DNA from: JAUIAI01 sp050633665
GTDB lineage: Bacteria > Pseudomonadota > Gammaproteobacteria > Burkholderiales > Burkholderiaceae_E
Length of the DNA stretch: 64,000 nt
Assembly: GCA_050633665.1 (NCBI GenBank)
Contig: JBOEGY010000002.1
Location: forward strand, 248,001-312,000
Direction: 5' to 3'
The number at the start of each line of letters is the position of its first letter. Position 1 is the stretch's first letter. The position numbers and the translations under genes are program-made. Positions 45,144 to 53,617 of the stretch are shown in pieces. The notes beneath the pieces are model-generated. The model had not been told where the DNA came from. It worked only from the letters and a program-made list of their open reading frames with translations, and did no database searches.

Positions 45144-46337
45144 ATGGATGATCCATATAATAACCGGATGAAATTCACTCAATCCGCTCCGCCACGACCG
45201 CCTGCCCGAAACGCCTCCCAACCGGTTCAGAATCCGGCCACGGTCTGGTCTGGGCTGATTAACGCAGCATCAGCTCACGGCCTGGAGTTCCGGCCCCCCT
45301 CCGAAACCAGTGGCCCGGCCTTCAACCCATTGCCCAATGGGCCAGATGATTGGCCGGCACAAGCCAAAGGGGTCATCTGTGCGTTAACCGACCACAGCGT
45401 CCTGAAAGTCTCCGGGGATGACGCCGAAACGTTCCTGCAGGGCCAGCTCACCAACGATCTGGCGGCGCTTGCTCCTGGCATGGCCCAGCGCAACGGTCTT
45501 TGTTCTCCCAAAGGGCGGCTGATCGCCGACTTTCTGGCGATTCGTCTCGAGAATGATTATCTGCTGATCCTCAGCAGCACCCTGGCCGAGGCGGTCCGTA
45601 AACGACTAAGCATGTTCGTGATGCGTGCCAAAGTGGAAATCCAGGACGCTACTGACCAATACCTGCCATTGGGCTGTCTTGGTTCAGAACCAGCCGGCGA
45701 AGCGCCGTTCAGTCCAGCCTGGCCAGCGCTATTGACCGTGCAGCACACTGCCGAAGGGTTCTGTATCGGGCTGGAGCCCGTCGCATCTGCGCACAACCAC
45801 TGGCGCCGCATGCTGATCCTGATGCCGGCGCCAACGCTGACACAACAACTTTCTGACTGGCCCGACATCTGGCCGCTCGCGCCGACCGCCTGGTGGCAGA
45901 CCGGTGAGGTTCTGGCTGGAACCCCGCGGATCGAGCTGCCCAGCACTGACGCATTCGTCCCCCAGATGATCAATTTCGAGCTGGTCGGCGGGGTCAGTTT
46001 TCAGAAAGGCTGCTTTCCTGGTCAGGAAGTAGTGGCCCGCACTCAATACCTGGGCAAACTCAAACGGCGGGCATCAATCGGCTGGGTTGCTTCGGCCGAG
46101 CCAATCCCTGTCAGCTCAGAAGTGACCGGCGCCGATGATGCCGTGATTGGGTCCGTGCTGGTGTCCGGGCCGGGGGCTCCGCTGGGCCAGCCCGATCGGC
46201 AGTGGGTGTTGTTCGAAACCCGGTTGGCAGCGCTGGCCGATGCCAATCCTGCCAAGATCAACGGTCAGCCGGTCATACTGACTGAGCTGCCGTATGAGAT
46301 TCCAGTGGCGGAGCGTTTTGAGCGCCCTGACCTTTAA
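45144..46337 (+). CDS. ygfZ: YgfZ/GcvT-like folate-binding protein
   Basis: This 397-residue protein has the YgfZ signature KGCFPGQEVVARTQYLGKLKRR (first 20 residues suffice) with its conserved cysteine, and LQGQLTNDLAAL. It helps repair or assemble iron-sulfur clusters in a folate-dependent way. The start is uncertain: 45144, 45168 or GTG 45102 are all possible, since no clear RBS is seen. It is followed by DUF4936 and NRDE genes in the same direction. Confidence 0.9.
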   Translation: MDDPYNNRMKFTQSAPPRPPARNASQPVQNPATVWSGLINAASAHGLEFRPPSETSGPAFNPLPNGPDDWPAQAKGVICALTDHSVLKVSGDDAETFLQGQLTNDLAALAPGMAQRNGLCSPKGRLIADFLAIRLENDYLLILSSTLAEAVRKRLSMFVMRAKVEIQDATDQYLPLGCLGSEPAGEAPFSPAWPALLTVQHTAEGFCIGLEPVASAHNHWRRMLILMPAPTLTQQLSDWPDIWPLAPTAWWQTGEVLAGTPRIELPSTDAFVPQMINFELVGGVSFQKGCFPGQEVVARTQYLGKLKRRASIGWVASAEPIPVSSEVTGADDAVIGSVLVSGPGAPLGQPDRQWVLFETRLAALADANPAKINGQPVILTELPYEIPVAERFERPDL

Positions 46338-46348
46338 GCCCGACTCAA

Positions 46349-46657
46349 ATGCCGCACCACATCTTTGTCTATTTCAAGACTCCAGCGACCGCCCGCGATC
46401 AAACGAACTCGCTAGTCAGACGGCTGTCCCTTGAGCAAGGTCGCGGATTGCCGGTCACGGTGCAATGCTCTCGCCGAGTAGACCCCGCCGGGGCGTCGGC
46501 TTCAGATACCTGGCTCGAACACTACCAATGCCCGGACGAGGCTGATGCCACCCGACTGTTGCAGCGACTGTCACGACTCGATCCCGAACATCCATTACTC
46601 CAACTCACCATCGATGGCCTGGCGGGGCGCCATGTTGAGCATTTTCTATGTGCCTGA
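46349..46657 (+). CDS. DUF4936 family protein
   Basis: This 102-residue protein matches DUF4936: HIFVYFKTPATAR at the N-terminus and WLEHYQCPDEADA with a C-terminal HVEHFLCA. The family is mostly known from betaproteobacteria and usually lies next to ygfZ and the NRDE gene, as here. The function is unknown; the ferredoxin-like pattern and Cys/His ending hint at a role alongside YgfZ. The end overlaps the NRDE start by ten bases. Confidence 0.85.
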   Translation: MPHHIFVYFKTPATARDQTNSLVRRLSLEQGRGLPVTVQCSRRVDPAGASASDTWLEHYQCPDEADATRLLQRLSRLDPEHPLLQLTIDGLAGRHVEHFLCA

Positions 46658-47520
46658 TCGGTTTCCGGTTTGATCCCGACGGGCGGCAGCCGTTGCTGTT
46701 GGCGGCAAATCGTGATGAATTCCTGAGCCGTCCGACCGCGGTGGCCGGTTGGTGGTCGGACGCACCGGGCGTGTACGGCGGGCGAGATCTACAAGCTGGC
46801 GGCACCTGGATGGCAATATCGCTGCCTGAGTTTGGGCCCGCCGGTAGTCGAACCTGCCGGTTCGCTGCGCTGACCAATTTTCGCGACGGCCAGACGGCCG
46901 GCGTCGATCAACGAAGCCGCGGTGAGCTGGTCACTCAACTCCTGACCGGAACGCTGCCGCTTAGGCAAAACATGCAGGCGATCTCGGCCAGGACTGACAG
47001 CTATGCCGGCTTTAATCTGATCGGCTTCGAATGGCAGGAAGTGCGGTCACAGGCCCGGCTCGAGCAGTGTCGCGGATGGCGGCTTAGCAACCGGGGCAGC
47101 GAAACGGGTACGGTACGACCGATTGCACCGGGCACACATGGCCTGAGCAATGGTGAGTTCAACGAGCCCTGGCCCAAGACCCGCACTCTGGTAAACACGC
47201 TCAAGCAGGTGGATCCAGATGCCTCACGCGAGAAAACCAACCAGCAGCTGCTGGCGAGCCTGACAAGTCAACGTCCGGTCCCCGATCAGGAACTGCCAAG
47301 CACGGGGTTGCCGACGCGCTCGGAACGTGACCTGGCCTGTTTGTTCATTCGCACAGCGCTGGACACCCAGACTGACACTTTCGCCTATGGCACTCGCAGC
47401 TCGGCCGTTGTGAGGCTCAGCGACAGTGGGCGGATCGCATTCGAGCAATGGAGCTGGTCCGCTGAGGCGGCTGAACCTAGGGCCGATGAATACCGGCGCA
47501 TGGAAACTGACCGTCTTTAG
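46648..47520 (+). CDS. NRDE family (TANGO2-like) protein
   Basis: This 290-residue protein starts with Cys2 (MCLIGFRF) and has the NRDE motif in LLAANRDEFLSRPT, then GGRDLQAGGTWMAIS, FAALTNFRD and GLSNGEF. The N-terminal cysteine is typical of Ntn-like fold members; TANGO2 relatives affect haem handling and lipid metabolism. It overlaps DUF4936 and is probably co-transcribed with ygfZ. Confidence 0.9.
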   Translation: MCLIGFRFDPDGRQPLLLAANRDEFLSRPTAVAGWWSDAPGVYGGRDLQAGGTWMAISLPEFGPAGSRTCRFAALTNFRDGQTAGVDQRSRGELVTQLLTGTLPLRQNMQAISARTDSYAGFNLIGFEWQEVRSQARLEQCRGWRLSNRGSETGTVRPIAPGTHGLSNGEFNEPWPKTRTLVNTLKQVDPDASREKTNQQLLASLTSQRPVPDQELPSTGLPTRSERDLACLFIRTALDTQTDTFAYGTRSSAVVRLSDSGRIAFEQWSWSAEAAEPRADEYRRMETDRL

Positions 47521-47525
47521 AAGAC

Positions 47526-47957
47526 TCAGGTTTGGTCGATATTGCTCAGAGCCTGACGCACGTTGTCCGGCAGGCGGGCGGACTTACCGTCAGGAGCATA
47601 AACATAAACGCTTTGCCCATCGACCAGAAGCGCCTCATCCCGGGTAATAGCGAACTCGATCACCAGACTCGAGTTACCGATCGAACCGGTTCTGACCAGG
47701 ATCTCGATCCAGTCGTCAAATCGCGCCGAGTCCCGGTAATTAACCGTTGACTTGGCAACATACAGACTGGCGTACAGCGACTGCATCAGGCCTGGTTCGG
47801 TTTCGCAGGCAGCCCGCAGGTACTCGGTAATACCGATATCGAAATAAGTCAGGTAGTGACCATTAAAGACCACGCCCTGCATGTCCGCTTCCGCCCACCG
47901 CACGCGAATCCGGTGGGCGAAGACGAATGCTGACAAATCAGGTGAATCGCTCGCCAT
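47526..47957 (-). CDS. YbgC-like acyl-CoA thioesterase
   Basis: This 143-residue hot-dog fold enzyme has the motif RVRWAEADMQGVVFNGHYLTYFD, with the catalytic aspartate in EADMQG. It hydrolyses acyl- or aroyl-CoA thioesters. It is last in the leftward acyl-CoA cluster, eight bases after the alpha/beta-hydrolase, so it could release CoA from dead-end intermediates. Confidence 0.9.
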   Translation of the reverse strand: MASDSPDLSAFVFAHRIRVRWAEADMQGVVFNGHYLTYFDIGITEYLRAACETEPGLMQSLYASLYVAKSTVNYRDSARFDDWIEILVRTGSIGNSSLVIEFAITRDEALLVDGQSVYVYAPDGKSARLPDNVRQALSNIDQT

Positions 47958-47965
47958 TGTCTGAC

Positions 47966-48865
47966 CTAGTCTTTCAGAAATTTTTCTATATGGGCGGCAA
48001 CCTGGTCAGGCTGCTCATGCACCAGCCAGTGGGACGCCTGCGCCAGCTCAATCAGTTGAAATTGATCAACCAGTTCGTCCAGCCCTTCTAGCAGCACCGG
48101 CAACAATGCCGAGTCATCCAGTCCCCACAAGACAGTGGTGGGTACCGTCACCTTGAAATCAGACGGATCCAGTGACAGGCCAGCGGCACCGGGGTGCTCC
48201 GGCGTGGGCGGCATTAGCGGCGACGCCCGATAATAGGCCAGCGCGCCGGTCAACGAACCCGGTTCGGTCCATGCCGCGCGATAGCGGTCGGCCACTGCCG
48301 GAGTCAGCCAGCGGTCGCGAGGGGATTTGAAATGCCGTAACAAGGCAGCACAGTTGTCGGCCAGCAATCGGTTCTCGGCGTCGGGCTTGCGAAGCGCCAG
48401 CATGTACTGGCTGGCTTTTTGCTGGCCGGCATCTGACGCCAGGGCACGGGCAAACGTCACCGGATGCGGTGCGTTAAGAATCATCAGTTTCTTCAGGACA
48501 TCCGGTCTGGCGATCGCGACTGACCAGGCAACTGCTCCGCCCCAGTCGTGCGCGATCAGATCTGCCTGCGCATAACCCAGGCTTTCAATCAGCTGGACAA
48601 TATCGTTGACCAGCCGATCAATGCGGTAGTCTTTCAGGTCACCGGGTTTACCTGAGAGATTAAAGCCGCGCATATCCGGAGCCACACAGAAATGAGTCGC
48701 GCCCGATAGCGCCATCTGTGCTTCCCAGGCAAACCAGGCTTGTGGAAACCCATGCAAAAATATAACCAGGGGGCTGCCAGGCGTACCCGCTTGAGCATAA
48801 TGCAGCCGCTGACCACTAGGCAGGGTTATGTGGTTGCCGGCTTCAACGATTACCGGGCTGACCAT
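47966..48865 (-). CDS. Alpha/beta-hydrolase, epoxide hydrolase-like
   Basis: This 299-residue hydrolase has VIFLHGFPQAWFAWEAQM (HGFP oxyanion motif), nucleophile AHDWGGAVAWS with Asp as in epoxide and haloalkane hydrolases, and a late histidine in QASHWLVHEQP. Aspartate at the nucleophile elbow favours epoxide hydrolase over esterase. Its ATG overlaps the SDR stop by one base (TGATG). Confidence 0.87.
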   Translation of the reverse strand: MVSPVIVEAGNHITLPSGQRLHYAQAGTPGSPLVIFLHGFPQAWFAWEAQMALSGATHFCVAPDMRGFNLSGKPGDLKDYRIDRLVNDIVQLIESLGYAQADLIAHDWGGAVAWSVAIARPDVLKKLMILNAPHPVTFARALASDAGQQKASQYMLALRKPDAENRLLADNCAALLRHFKSPRDRWLTPAVADRYRAAWTEPGSLTGALAYYRASPLMPPTPEHPGAAGLSLDPSDFKVTVPTTVLWGLDDSALLPVLLEGLDELVDQFQLIELAQASHWLVHEQPDQVAAHIEKFLKD

Positions 48866-49758
48866 CAGCCTGACTCTTTGCCGGAACCGGCTTTCGGGGC
48901 GACATCTCGCTTAAGACTATACGGGTCGGTCGGGTTGGTTCGACCGGCGACATCATCGAGACGAAGCTTGACGGAGTCCATGATCTTGTCGTGGGTGATG
49001 ATGTAAAACTGATCCTCTTCAATCGCAGTGAAAGTGGTCTGCGCCACCTCAGGCGCAGTAATTCTGCCGGCTTTCACCGCCTTTGAGGTCAGCGCCTGGG
49101 CCTGCTTCATCGACTGGGTCTCAGCTTCCTTGCTGGCCAGTGCTTCGGGGCGATTACGCTCCGACTGGTCTATCCCGGTCGGGACAAACGCCGGGCAGAG
49201 CACGCTGACACCGACCGCAGACTTGACCATTCTCAGGTCATGGAACAAGGTCTCCGACAAGGTCACAACTCCGTGCTTGCTCACGTTGTAGATGCCCAGA
49301 CTTGGCGCGCTAAGCAAGCCGGCTACAGACGCCGTATTGACCACATGAGCCGGTTTGTCAGCGTCGACCATCGCCGGCACAAAAGCCCGCACGCCATGAA
49401 TCACGCCCCAGAGGTTGACTCTTAACACCCACTCCCAGTCTGCAATGCCGTGTTCCCATAGCAAACCGCCTTTGGCAACGCCGGCATTGTTAAACAATAA
49501 CTGCGGTACCCCATAAGCGGACAGACAGGTATCGCGCAGCGCTTCGACCTGATCAAAGTCACCGACGTCGGTCACCTGGGTCTTGAACTCAACCCCCATG
49601 TCATTCAAAGTCGCTGCCGTGCGTGCCAGGGCGTCGGCCTGAATGTCAGCGAGAACCAACTTCATGCCACGGCGCGCAGCGGTCATTGCAAACTCACGGC
49701 CAAAGCCGCTTCCCGCGCCGGTGACCACAGCCACCTGATTCTTAAACTCTTTCAGCAT
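48865..49758 (-). CDS. Short-chain dehydrogenase
   Basis: This 297-residue SDR has TGAGSGFGREFA, NNAGVAKGG, NTASVAG and catalytic YNVSKHG. The long C-terminus (about 60 residues after the active site) ends in LKRDVAPKAGSGKESG. It probably oxidises a hydroxy intermediate of the acyl-CoA pathway. It is co-transcribed with the epoxide hydrolase-like gene. Confidence 0.88.
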   Translation of the reverse strand: MLKEFKNQVAVVTGAGSGFGREFAMTAARRGMKLVLADIQADALARTAATLNDMGVEFKTQVTDVGDFDQVEALRDTCLSAYGVPQLLFNNAGVAKGGLLWEHGIADWEWVLRVNLWGVIHGVRAFVPAMVDADKPAHVVNTASVAGLLSAPSLGIYNVSKHGVVTLSETLFHDLRMVKSAVGVSVLCPAFVPTGIDQSERNRPEALASKEAETQSMKQAQALTSKAVKAGRITAPEVAQTTFTAIEEDQFYIITHDKIMDSVKLRLDDVAGRTNPTDPYSLKRDVAPKAGSGKESG

Positions 49759-49798
49759 TGAAATCTATCTATAAAGCAATAGCAGCGAACAGCCGCGA

Positions 49799-50563
49799 TC
49801 AGAGGTCGAAACCGGGGCTCAATCTTTGCAGCCGACGTAATAGTGCCGGCCAGACCAGTGAACCCCCCTTGCCGCCGGTTGCCTTGCGAACACTGCCGGC
49901 CACTGAACCCAGCACAGACTCGGGTATCGGGGTCAGCGCGACGCCACCTGACTGCGCCATGAGTTGAATCTCACAAGCCCGCTGCAAAACGTGCATTCCC
50001 TGGAAGGCATCAGCGACCGAGCCACCTACCGTCAACAAGCCATGATTCCGCAGAATCAGGGCCTGATTATTACCAAGCGACTTTTGCAGGCGGGGCTTCT
50101 CATCGTCGCGCACGGCTATGCCTTCGTAATCGTGATAGCCCAGGACGCCCAGCACGACCGAAGCCTGCTGCGAAATCGGGAGCAAGCCATCGGTTTGTGC
50201 GGCAACCGCAACGCCGGCTGCTGTATGGGTATGAATGACACAAACGACGTCATCGCGGGCCGCATGAATGGCACTGTGAATGACAAACCCGGCCGGATTG
50301 ACCGGATACTCAGTGGGAATTACCGGTTGGCATTCTGAGTCAACTTTAACCAGTGAAGAGGCGGTGATCTCATCAAACATCAAGCCGTACGGATTGATCA
50401 GGAAATGATGTTCAGGGCCTGGTACGCGAGCCGAAATGTGGGTGTAGATCAAATCGTCCCAGCCGTTCAGCGCAATCAAACGATAGGCGGCCGCTGTGTC
50501 AACCCGCAACTGCCATTCCTGTTCTGACACCTGTGACTGGACACTTTTATCCGGTGCGTTCAT
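49799..50563 (-). CDS. Class II aldolase/adducin family protein
   Basis: This 254-residue protein has YTHISARVPG, VCVIHTHTAAGVA (metal histidines) and LILRNHGLLTVG (third histidine). The family comprises zinc aldolases such as fuculose-phosphate aldolase, but members without sugar-phosphate substrates are common in catabolic operons. It may perform a retro-aldol cleavage on a hydroxyacyl intermediate; this is inferred from its neighbours. Confidence 0.87.
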   Translation of the reverse strand: MNAPDKSVQSQVSEQEWQLRVDTAAAYRLIALNGWDDLIYTHISARVPGPEHHFLINPYGLMFDEITASSLVKVDSECQPVIPTEYPVNPAGFVIHSAIHAARDDVVCVIHTHTAAGVAVAAQTDGLLPISQQASVVLGVLGYHDYEGIAVRDDEKPRLQKSLGNNQALILRNHGLLTVGGSVADAFQGMHVLQRACEIQLMAQSGGVALTPIPESVLGSVAGSVRKATGGKGGSLVWPALLRRLQRLSPGFDL

Positions 50564-50577
50564 CTGTGACTCCTGGA

Positions 50578-51576
50578 TTAGATAAGTTTTACCAATTGCT
50601 TACCAACATTCGCGCCTTTCAACAAGCCAATAAAAGCTTCTGGTGCGGACGCCAGCCCTTGAGCGACTGTTTCCCGATATTTCAGTTTGCCAGTGGCCAC
50701 TGCGCCCCCCAGCTCCTTCAAAGCCGTGGGCCAGACGTCCGGATTCTCGCTGACAATAAAGCCTTGCACCTTGAGACGACTCACCAGGATGGCGCGGAAG
50801 TTCTCGACTGGGATGGGCTGACCGTTATAACCGGCGATAAGCCCACAAACGGCAATTCGGCCGAACGCATTCATCCGGCGCAGCACTTCATCGAGAATAG
50901 GCCCGCCCACATTCTCAAACACGCCGTCAATCCCATCAGGTGTAGCCGCTTTAAGGTCTTGCCGCAGGTTACCGGCTTTGTAGTCCACGCAGGCATCAAA
51001 GCCATACTCGCCAGTAACGATACCGCACTTCTCGGGCCCTCCGGCAATACCGACAACCCGGCATCCTTTCATTTTGGCCAGCTGTCCTACCGCCGATCCA
51101 ACCGCGCCGCTGGCCGCTGAAACCACCACCGTCTCACCGGCCTTCGGCTCAATAATGGTGTTAAGCCCCATCCAGGCCGTAACGCCGGGCATTCCCACTG
51201 CGCCAAGATAGGCCGACAGCGGAATATGGCTGGTATCCAGTTTTCGAAATGTCTTGGCGTCGCCAGCGCCGAACAACTGCCAACCCAGCATGCCTACCAC
51301 CTGATCCCCGACCGCCAGTGAAGGATCATTGGATTCGACGACTTCTCCGACCGTGCCGCCGATCATCACTTCGCCAATTTCCTGAGAAGCGGCATAACTC
51401 TTGGAGTCATCCATGCGGCCACGCATGTAAGGGTCGAGCGACATATAGTGATTGCGAACCAGCACCTCGCCTGGGCCAATGGTTGGCATGGGCGTCGTCT
51501 CGAGCCTGAAATGCTCAACGCCTGCAACCTTCTCCGGGCGACTCGCCAGAACGATTCGCTGATTTTCCTGTGCCAT
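50578..51576 (-). CDS. CurA-type NADP-dependent MDR oxidoreductase
   Basis: This 332-residue zinc-free medium-chain reductase has NHYMSLDPYMRGRMDD, VVSAASGAVGSAVGQLAK and ENVGGPILDEVLRRM, typical of double-bond reductases that reduce 2-alkenals and enones. It lies between SDR and aldolase genes in the leftward cluster and may reduce an unsaturated intermediate. Confidence 0.92.
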   Translation of the reverse strand: MAQENQRIVLASRPEKVAGVEHFRLETTPMPTIGPGEVLVRNHYMSLDPYMRGRMDDSKSYAASQEIGEVMIGGTVGEVVESNDPSLAVGDQVVGMLGWQLFGAGDAKTFRKLDTSHIPLSAYLGAVGMPGVTAWMGLNTIIEPKAGETVVVSAASGAVGSAVGQLAKMKGCRVVGIAGGPEKCGIVTGEYGFDACVDYKAGNLRQDLKAATPDGIDGVFENVGGPILDEVLRRMNAFGRIAVCGLIAGYNGQPIPVENFRAILVSRLKVQGFIVSENPDVWPTALKELGGAVATGKLKYRETVAQGLASAPEAFIGLLKGANVGKQLVKLI

Positions 51577-51635
51577 GTTTCTCTCCGGGGACCGCCTATC
51601 GGGCCGGTCCCGCTGTTGATTGGTTGTTGTGCCGC

Positions 51636-52412
51636 CTAGACGGCGGTAACGCCGCCATCGACGGCCAGTATCTGACCGGTAATGTGTTTGCCTGCATCGG
51701 AGCAGAACAATAGCGCAGCCCCCATCAGGTCTTCGTCATCACCGATTCGATGCAAAGGCGTCATCGCCTTCAGCGGCTCTTCAAATTCAGCCAGTGAGGC
51801 TGCTGTCATTTTGGAAGGGAAGAAGCCCGGTGCCAGCGCATTCACGGTAATGCCGTGTGCCCCCCATTCTCCCGCAAGCGCACGGGTAAAGTTAACAACC
51901 CCGCCTTTGGTGGTGTTATAGGCAATCGTGGCATTGGTCCCCGGCGGGTTGCCGGCAAGCCCTGCAATCGAAGCAATATTCAGGATGCGCCCATAACCCC
52001 GGGGGATCATACTCAGCCGGCCAATTTGCTGGGACAGCACGAACACACCGGTCAGATTGACGTTAACCAGTTTTTCCCAGGCCTCAATCGGATGGTCAAC
52101 CGCCGGAGCCCCCCAGGTTGCCCCGGCGTTATTGACCAGAATATCGACATGGCCGAGCAATTGAACGGCTTGCTGAGCAAACGATTCAACCGCTCTCGGA
52201 TCTCCAAGGTCGACTGCCAACGGATGGGCGGTGATGCCTTCCTCAGCCAGTTGCCGGGCAGTGGCGGCAAGTTCTTCCGCTTTGCGCGCCGCGATAACCA
52301 ACTCGGCTCCCTGAGCACCAAGCGCCCGGGCAATCTGCAGCCCCAGACCTCGCGAGCCGCCGGTAATGATCGCCTTCCGGCCCGCCAGGTCAAACAGATT
52401 GGGGGCTGACAT
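51636..52412 (-). CDS. Short-chain dehydrogenase, FabG-like
   Basis: This 258-residue SDR has TGGSRGLGLQIARALG, NNAGATWG, NIASIAG and YNTTKGG with GQILAVDGG at the end. Such enzymes reduce or oxidise beta-hydroxyacyl groups or sugars. Its ATG overlaps the thiolase stop by one base, so it probably acts with the thiolase. Confidence 0.9.
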   Translation of the reverse strand: MSAPNLFDLAGRKAIITGGSRGLGLQIARALGAQGAELVIAARKAEELAATARQLAEEGITAHPLAVDLGDPRAVESFAQQAVQLLGHVDILVNNAGATWGAPAVDHPIEAWEKLVNVNLTGVFVLSQQIGRLSMIPRGYGRILNIASIAGLAGNPPGTNATIAYNTTKGGVVNFTRALAGEWGAHGITVNALAPGFFPSKMTAASLAEFEEPLKAMTPLHRIGDDEDLMGAALLFCSDAGKHITGQILAVDGGVTAV

Positions 52413-53590
52413 CAGGCAACCTCAAACAGCCCGGCTGCCCCCTGACCGCCGCCAATACACATTGTGACCACTACCAGCTTGGCTCCGCGCCGCTTGCCCT
52501 CGATCAGTGCGTGGCCGGTCAGGCGTTGGCCGCTAACCCCATACGGGTGCCCGACGGCAATCGCACCGCCATTCACGTTCAACTTGTCGGCAGGAATACC
52601 CAGCTTGTCACGGCAATACAAAACCTGAACGGCAAAGGCTTCATTCAACTCCCACAAATCAATGTCAGAGATCTTCTTGCCGCAGCGTTCGAGGAGTTTG
52701 GGGATGGCAAATACTGGGCCGATACCCATCTCGTCCGGTTCGCACCCGGCGACCGCAAACCCCCGGAAATAGCCAAGTGGCTTGAGGTTACGCTTTTCGG
52801 CCAGGGCTGAATCCATGATCACGCAGGCGCCGGCACCGTCTGAGAACTGACTCGCGTTACCGGCAGAAATGACGCCGCCAGGCAAGGCCGGCCTAATCTT
52901 GGATACCGCTTCAAAGGTAGTGCCCGGTCGTCTGCCTTCATCTTCCGACAGTGTGACCTGACGAGTGCCCAACAGTTTGGTTTTGGGGTCGGCTACTGCC
53001 ATTGTGACATCGATCGGGGCGATTTCGTCCTTGAACTTTCCGGCCTCTGCCGCGGCGCAGGCACGCTGCTGACTCTCCGCACCGTAATGGTCCATCTGCT
53101 CGCGATCGATCTTGTAGCGCTTGGCCACCATCTCGGCGGTTTCAAGCATCGACCAGTAGATTTCCGGTTTGGCTTTTAACAAGGCCGGGTCGGTAATCAT
53201 GTGACGATTGGCGTGATTCTGCACACAGGAGATTGACTCCACGCCGCCGGCAATAAAAACATCGCCTTCGTTGGCAATGACGCGCTGCGCGGCCATGGCA
53301 ATCGTTTGCAGTCCTGAGGAACAAAAACGGTTAACCGTGGCGCCGGCAGTCGTAACCGGGCAACCACCAGCCAATGCAATCTGGCGTGCAATATTCGAAC
53401 CCGTGGCGCCCTCCGGGGTGGCGCATCCCATTAAAACGTCGTCAACCTCAGCGGCATCAATGCCGGCACGCTCGATAGCGGCCCGCACAACATGGCCACC
53501 CATGGTGGCGCCGTGAGTCATATTTAAGGCACCCTTCCAGCTCTTGGCTAAAGGGGTACGCGCGGTAGAAACGATAACAGCTTCACGCAT
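52412..53590 (-). CDS. Acetyl-CoA acyltransferase (thiolase)
   Basis: This 392-residue protein has the acyl-accepting cysteine in VNRFCSSGLQT, NVNGGAIAVGHPYGVSGQR with the catalytic histidine, and the second cysteine in CIGGGQGAAG. It cleaves 3-ketoacyl-CoA to acetyl-CoA and a shortened acyl-CoA. It follows the fadJ-like gene by 27 bases and completes the beta-oxidation set. Confidence 0.94.
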   Translation of the reverse strand: MREAVIVSTARTPLAKSWKGALNMTHGATMGGHVVRAAIERAGIDAAEVDDVLMGCATPEGATGSNIARQIALAGGCPVTTAGATVNRFCSSGLQTIAMAAQRVIANEGDVFIAGGVESISCVQNHANRHMITDPALLKAKPEIYWSMLETAEMVAKRYKIDREQMDHYGAESQQRACAAAEAGKFKDEIAPIDVTMAVADPKTKLLGTRQVTLSEDEGRRPGTTFEAVSKIRPALPGGVISAGNASQFSDGAGACVIMDSALAEKRNLKPLGYFRGFAVAGCEPDEMGIGPVFAIPKLLERCGKKISDIDLWELNEAFAVQVLYCRDKLGIPADKLNVNGGAIAVGHPYGVSGQRLTGHALIEGKRRGAKLVVVTMCIGGGQGAAGLFEVA

Positions 53591-53617
53591 GATGATTTCC
53601 TATATCTGGCCGGTACT

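Noticed and set aside
45156..45161. Perfect TATAAT just inside ygfZ
   Set aside because: No matching -35 at proper spacing; probably chance or a weak internal promoter.
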